64,000 bases of DNA, taken from assembly GCF_023065955.2 (NCBI RefSeq), contig NW_026622764.1, positions 78,919,333 through 78,983,332 on the forward strand, in the 5' to 3' direction. The notes under the pieces are model-generated. The model made no database searches and had not been told where the DNA came from. It was given only the letters and a program-made list of their open reading frames with translations. The DNA comes from Ursus arctos (lineage: Eukaryota > Chordata > Mammalia > Carnivora > Ursidae). A program made the translations under genes and the position numbers. Positions within the stretch are counted from its first letter, which is position 1. Each line of letters opens with the position of its first letter. This document shows positions 60,397-64,000 of this stretch, piece by piece.

Positions 60397-60726
60397 GTGA
60401 GCCAGATGGGACCCAGGCAGGCGTGAAGACACGGGCATCTTCCATAGCTGCCGCCTTTGGACCCGCAGACGTGGGCTCCCACAGAGAGGCCCCGCTTCAT
60501 CCCCAGCCAGGAAGGGGTCACCCCGGGGAGGGAGGGCAGTGGCTGCTGAGCAGTGGGGTTCCGTGAGCAGCAGACAGGTTGGAACACTCCGAAGCCTCTC
60601 GCTGTGAATCTACTTCAAGGGCTCACAAGTGGAACAGAGGTTCCTTTGATTGGCTTCCAAACCCCTACGATTCATTAGCATCCTAGAACTTGAATAATTT
60701 ATAAGGTCAAAGGATAACCGGGTGTT

Positions 60727-60919
60727 TTTTTTATAAGAATAGTTTTTTATTATATTACGTTAGTCACCATACAGTACATCCCTAGTTTTTGATGTAAAAT
60801 TCCATGATTCATTAGTTGCGTATAACACCCAATGCACCATGCAATACGTGCCCTCCTTACTACCCATGACCAGCCTACCCCATTCCTCCACCCCCTCCCC
60901 TCTGAAGCCCTCAGTTTGT
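60727..60919 (-). mobile_element. Antisense carnivore L1 3' end
   Basis: 'Gttagtcaccatacagtaca' through 'gccctcagtttgt', closely matching the copies at 63.3 kb and (in sense) 8.6 kb. Truncated at about 190 bp. Confidence 0.85.
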
Positions 60920-61416
60920 ACTGGGTTTTGAGAGGTTTCCTCATTTTTCTCATTCACGAACCACTCCTCAGTTTTGCCGTTTGACAGAAGCACAGGGAAG
61001 TGATTGAGTTGAGATCCCCTGAAAGCTCCAGGTGGTTCTTACCCATTGTCTCCCACCTCAGGAGCAGACCCCAAGATCCCTTGTGCTTTTGGGTGCCGAT
61101 CCTGCCAGGCCCAGTGGCAGGCCAACTTTTAGGAGAGGAGGGTCGCTCTTGCTTCAAGATGCTGGGGCTCAGATCCCAGGCTGCAAACCTGAGCCCTCAG
61201 CTCACCCAGCAGCGCTGGGTACTCATTCCCCACGTTTCCGTCTTCCTCTTTTATAACCTGGGAGCATGGGTCGTAACGTGAGTCCTTGGGTGAGCTGGGG
61301 ACCAACAGAGAGGTTCAGGGGGACCCTTCCAGCTTCTCGGCCTTACGCAGAGATTCCTCTTCTGCACACGCAAGGCGCCTGTCGCCAGGATAGGCCCCCA
61401 GAGAAACTGTGGTTGT

Positions 61417-61447
61417 CTCTGTGGCTCATATTTTTTTTTTAAAGATT

Positions 61448-61486
<39 letters not shown>

Positions 61487-61670
61487 TTTGACAGAGATAG
61501 AGACAGCCAGTGAGAGAGGGAACACAAGCAGGGGGAGTGGGAGAGGAAGAAGCAGGCTCATAGCAGAGGAGCCTGATGTGGGGCTCGATTCCACAACGCC
61601 GGGATCACACCCTGAGCCAAAGGCAGATGCTTAACCGCTGTGCCACCCAGCGGCCCCTCTGTGGCTCATA
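61417..61670 (-). mobile_element. Young carnivore SINE with target-site duplication
   Basis: Full antisense SINEC between two copies of ctctgtggctcata (61417-61430 and 61657-61670). The body 'gacagccagtgagagaggga' is close to the element at 11531, and the tail carries a long (TTTA)n run. The perfect duplication and long tail indicate a recent insertion. Confidence 0.9.
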
Positions 61671-63258
61671 TTTTAATCTTACATTTAACACAACTGGGGT
61701 TCTGTTTGGGAGTAGCACTGATATTTAGCAGATGGAAGCAAACACAGCAAGCTGATTTTGTTGGCGAGTCTGAGGAAATTGCAAGCCAGTGAGCAGGACA
61801 CTGCAGACTCCCTTTGTCCTTACAAGGCTCAGGCTCCAGCAGACCTGGCTTGTTTTGGAAAAAACAAAAACAAAAACAAAAACATTCAAGGGCCTCTCCA
61901 GGTTCCTAAAGCCTGTCTCAATCCTTTGATATTTAAATCCTTTCTTTTGATGCACCTACCTGTTACCTTCCTCCTTTGAGATTTGCAGTTTCTCTTCACA
62001 GTTGACTGCCTTGTGTTTGCATGGTACCGCCCCCAGAACCACAGAGCCACTGAGCTGCACAGACTCCGGGGCTTGGGGGGCCCTGGGCTGGGGTGGGGCG
62101 GCGGGGGGGCTTTCCATGTGTGGGTGGTTTGCTGATAAACATTTTCTTGTTATGGTGGTTGGGATACTGAGAGGCCATCAATCCAGTGTGATCTGGAAAG
62201 CTGGGTAAGGGTCTACCATGGACTTCAGACAGACCAACAGGAGGCCAGAGAACATGCAGTAGAGGGCTCCCCAGAAGGCAGGATGGGGGGCTGCAGGTGT
62301 GCTGATACCGCCATGTCCCCAGTGCTGGGTGCCCTGGCAGGTGCAGAGGAGACTCACAGAGCAGGTAACCAAGAGGCCAAGTCTCAGATAGTCAAGTGGG
62401 TATGGGGTGAGGAGAACAGCCTCAGTCATTCCACTCAGTGACTCTTGCCAAACATTTGATATACCGTCTCAGGATCTTACAGTAGGCAGCCATGCAAGGG
62501 CCAACTCAGTATGCCTTTTGGGTTCGGTGGGAGCAGGGGTAGGGAAGGGGTGTCTGAGGAGGCCCGTGGGACAAGACGGATGGTGCAGGACTGAGTTTCC
62601 AGCGTGTAGGGCACGGCCAAGGCAGAGCCAAACTGACCTTGGCCCTCCAGAGAGCAGAGCTGAGCCCCACCATTGCCCGGAACATGCAGCTGTCCCTGCA
62701 CCCCCAGAAGTCAGCCTCCCTCCCTTAGAGTCTGAAACCAAGAGCACTCTGTTCAGAGCCTCTTTGAATTAAGTCCCTCCAATAAATGATGCCTCTCCTC
62801 CAGGGATGGGTGCGTGCCCCTGAGAAGATGTGGGAGAGCAGGAAGGCTCCCCAGGCAGGGTTCCCAGGGAAGACAGCCAAGCGCCTTTGTGTGTCTCCAT
62901 GTGGGTCTGCGGGGGGGTGGGGGGGGATAAAGGTGTGATGTTATCTTGTCATCTGCATCAGAATCTGGTCCCTTCTATCCTGGCAGAAACAGGCTCCACA
63001 GGCAGAGAAGGGCATCCACAGGGAAGGGAGGCCAAGGCCAGAATGTTGGTTTGCTGGCTTGCTTCCCCAGCAACCCCCAGAGCCAGTCTCTGGTCCTGCA
63101 TCCTCACCAGAACCAGGAGGGGACTGGCATTCCTGAGGAGCGGTAATGCATCCTCCCACGTAAAGGATGAGAAGTACACCTCTACCCTCCCTGCTCTGTG
63201 GCCGTCGAAGCCCCCTCTCTAGAGGCAGCAGCTACTTGAACACTTACAGAGCACTTAT

Positions 63259-64000
63259 TTTTTTATAAGAATATTTTTTATTACATTATGTTAGTCACCA
63301 TACAGTACATCCCTGGTTCTTGATGTAAAGTTCCATGATTCTTTGGTTGTGTATAACACCCAGTGCACCATGCAATACGTGCCCTCCATATTACCCATCA
63401 CCAGCCTATCCCATTCCCCCACCCCCCTCCCCTCTGAAGCCCTCAGTTTGTTTCCCAGAGTCCATAGTCTCTCATGCTTCATTCCCCCTTCTGATTATCC
63501 CCCCTTTCTTTATCCCTTTCTTCCCCTACCGATTTTCCTAGTTCTTATGTTCCATAGATGAGAGAAACCATATGATAATTGTCTTTCTCTGTTTGACTTA
63601 TTTCACTTAGCATTATCTCCTCCAGTGCCGTCCATGTTGCAGCAAATGTTGAGAAATCGTTCTTTTTGATAGCTGAGTAATATTCCAGTGTATATATGGA
63701 CCACAACTTCTTAATCCAGTCATCTGTTGAGGGGCATCTTGGTTCCTTCCACGATTTAGCTATTGTGGACAATGCTGCTATGAACATTGGGGTGCATATG
63801 GCCCTTCTCTTCACTACGTCTGTATCTTTGGGGTAAACACCCAGTAGTGCAACTGCTGGATCATAGGGTGGCTTAATTTTTCACTTTTTAAGGGACCTCC
63901 ACACTGTTTTCCAGAGCGGCTGTACCAACTTGCATTTCCACCAACAATGTAGGAGGGATCCCCTTTCTCCACATCCTCTCCAACAGTTGTTGTTTCTTGC
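63259..64000 (-). mobile_element. Antisense L1, 3' end and ORF2 C-terminus (runs off window)
   Basis: The L1 3' UTR in antisense is followed by an open minus-strand stretch at 63545-63814 with the L1 ORF2 C-terminal signature (YYSAIKKND, then SEISQTEKDNYHMVS). The element continues past the window edge, so its full length is unknown. It is the longest and best preserved L1 piece here. Confidence 0.9.

Larger units (their letters stand above)
60400..63255. other. Downstream intron, repeats only
   Basis: Contains an antisense L1 end at 60.73 kb, a SINE at 61.43 kb and an (AAAAC)n run at 61860-61883. No exon recognised. Confidence 0.5.

Noticed and set aside
9205..61670. tRNA genes at the SINE heads
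   Set aside because: The tRNA-like heads are diverged SINE promoters inside full SINE structures with A-rich tails, not standalone tRNA genes.
63545..63814. Minus-strand 89-codon ORF as a host gene
   Set aside because: It is the C-terminal end of L1 ORF2, inside an L1 3' end.

Overview
The window is eukaryotic, mammalian genomic DNA, almost certainly from a carnivore and probably an arctoid (bear, seal or mustelid group). The evidence is some fifteen tRNA-derived carnivore SINEs (SINEC type) and several carnivore L1 3' ends. There is no bacterial-style gene organisation; coding sequence occurs only as short exons with splice signals.

Outer frame (about 0.3 kb and 50.7-60.4 kb, + strand): four exons of a Sidekick-2 (SDK2)-like gene lie in the correct order and phase. 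They encode consecutive fibronectin type III segments. The first has a 1-nt deletion, the second has lost its acceptor AG, the third carries +7 and -2 changes in two C-runs, and only the fourth is intact. I read this as a partial, unprocessed SDK2 pseudogene whose 'intron' between the first two exons is about 50 kb.

Inner gene (17.4-45.9 kb, + strand, inside that intron): a set of small exons forms what looks like an undescribed gene. The start exon encodes MGNCCGSCCGSCCD, followed by a 63-nt exon, then a long alternation of 'A-type' (53, 65 or 77 nt) and 'B-type' (25, 28 or 31 nt) exons, and an end exon finishing in DSDP-stop. Every A exon is 2 mod 3 and every B exon but the last is 1 mod 3, so each A+B pair keeps frame. 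The 65+25 nt pair sits in a nearly identical tandem unit of about 1.33 kb. Seven such units plus one diverged unit would encode eight copies of a 30-residue repeat. The array is flanked on both sides by a copy of an older block (A, B', A', B) that carries the same SINE. The last B exon (43974) has lost one base, so the full splice product would stop early in the last exon. I do not recognise the protein family.

Rest of the window: 0.4-8.4 kb is GC-richer intronic sequence with old repeats. From 8.4 to 17 kb there is L1 and SINE debris, and 18-27 kb holds introns with old local duplications and L1. From 46 to 49.2 kb there is degraded sequence paralogous to the exon-2 region. The stretch 49-63 kb is GC-rich pseudogene intron with MIR-like remnants and a minisatellite. 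At 63.26 kb an antisense L1 end runs off the window. No tRNA, rRNA or CRISPR feature was seen.
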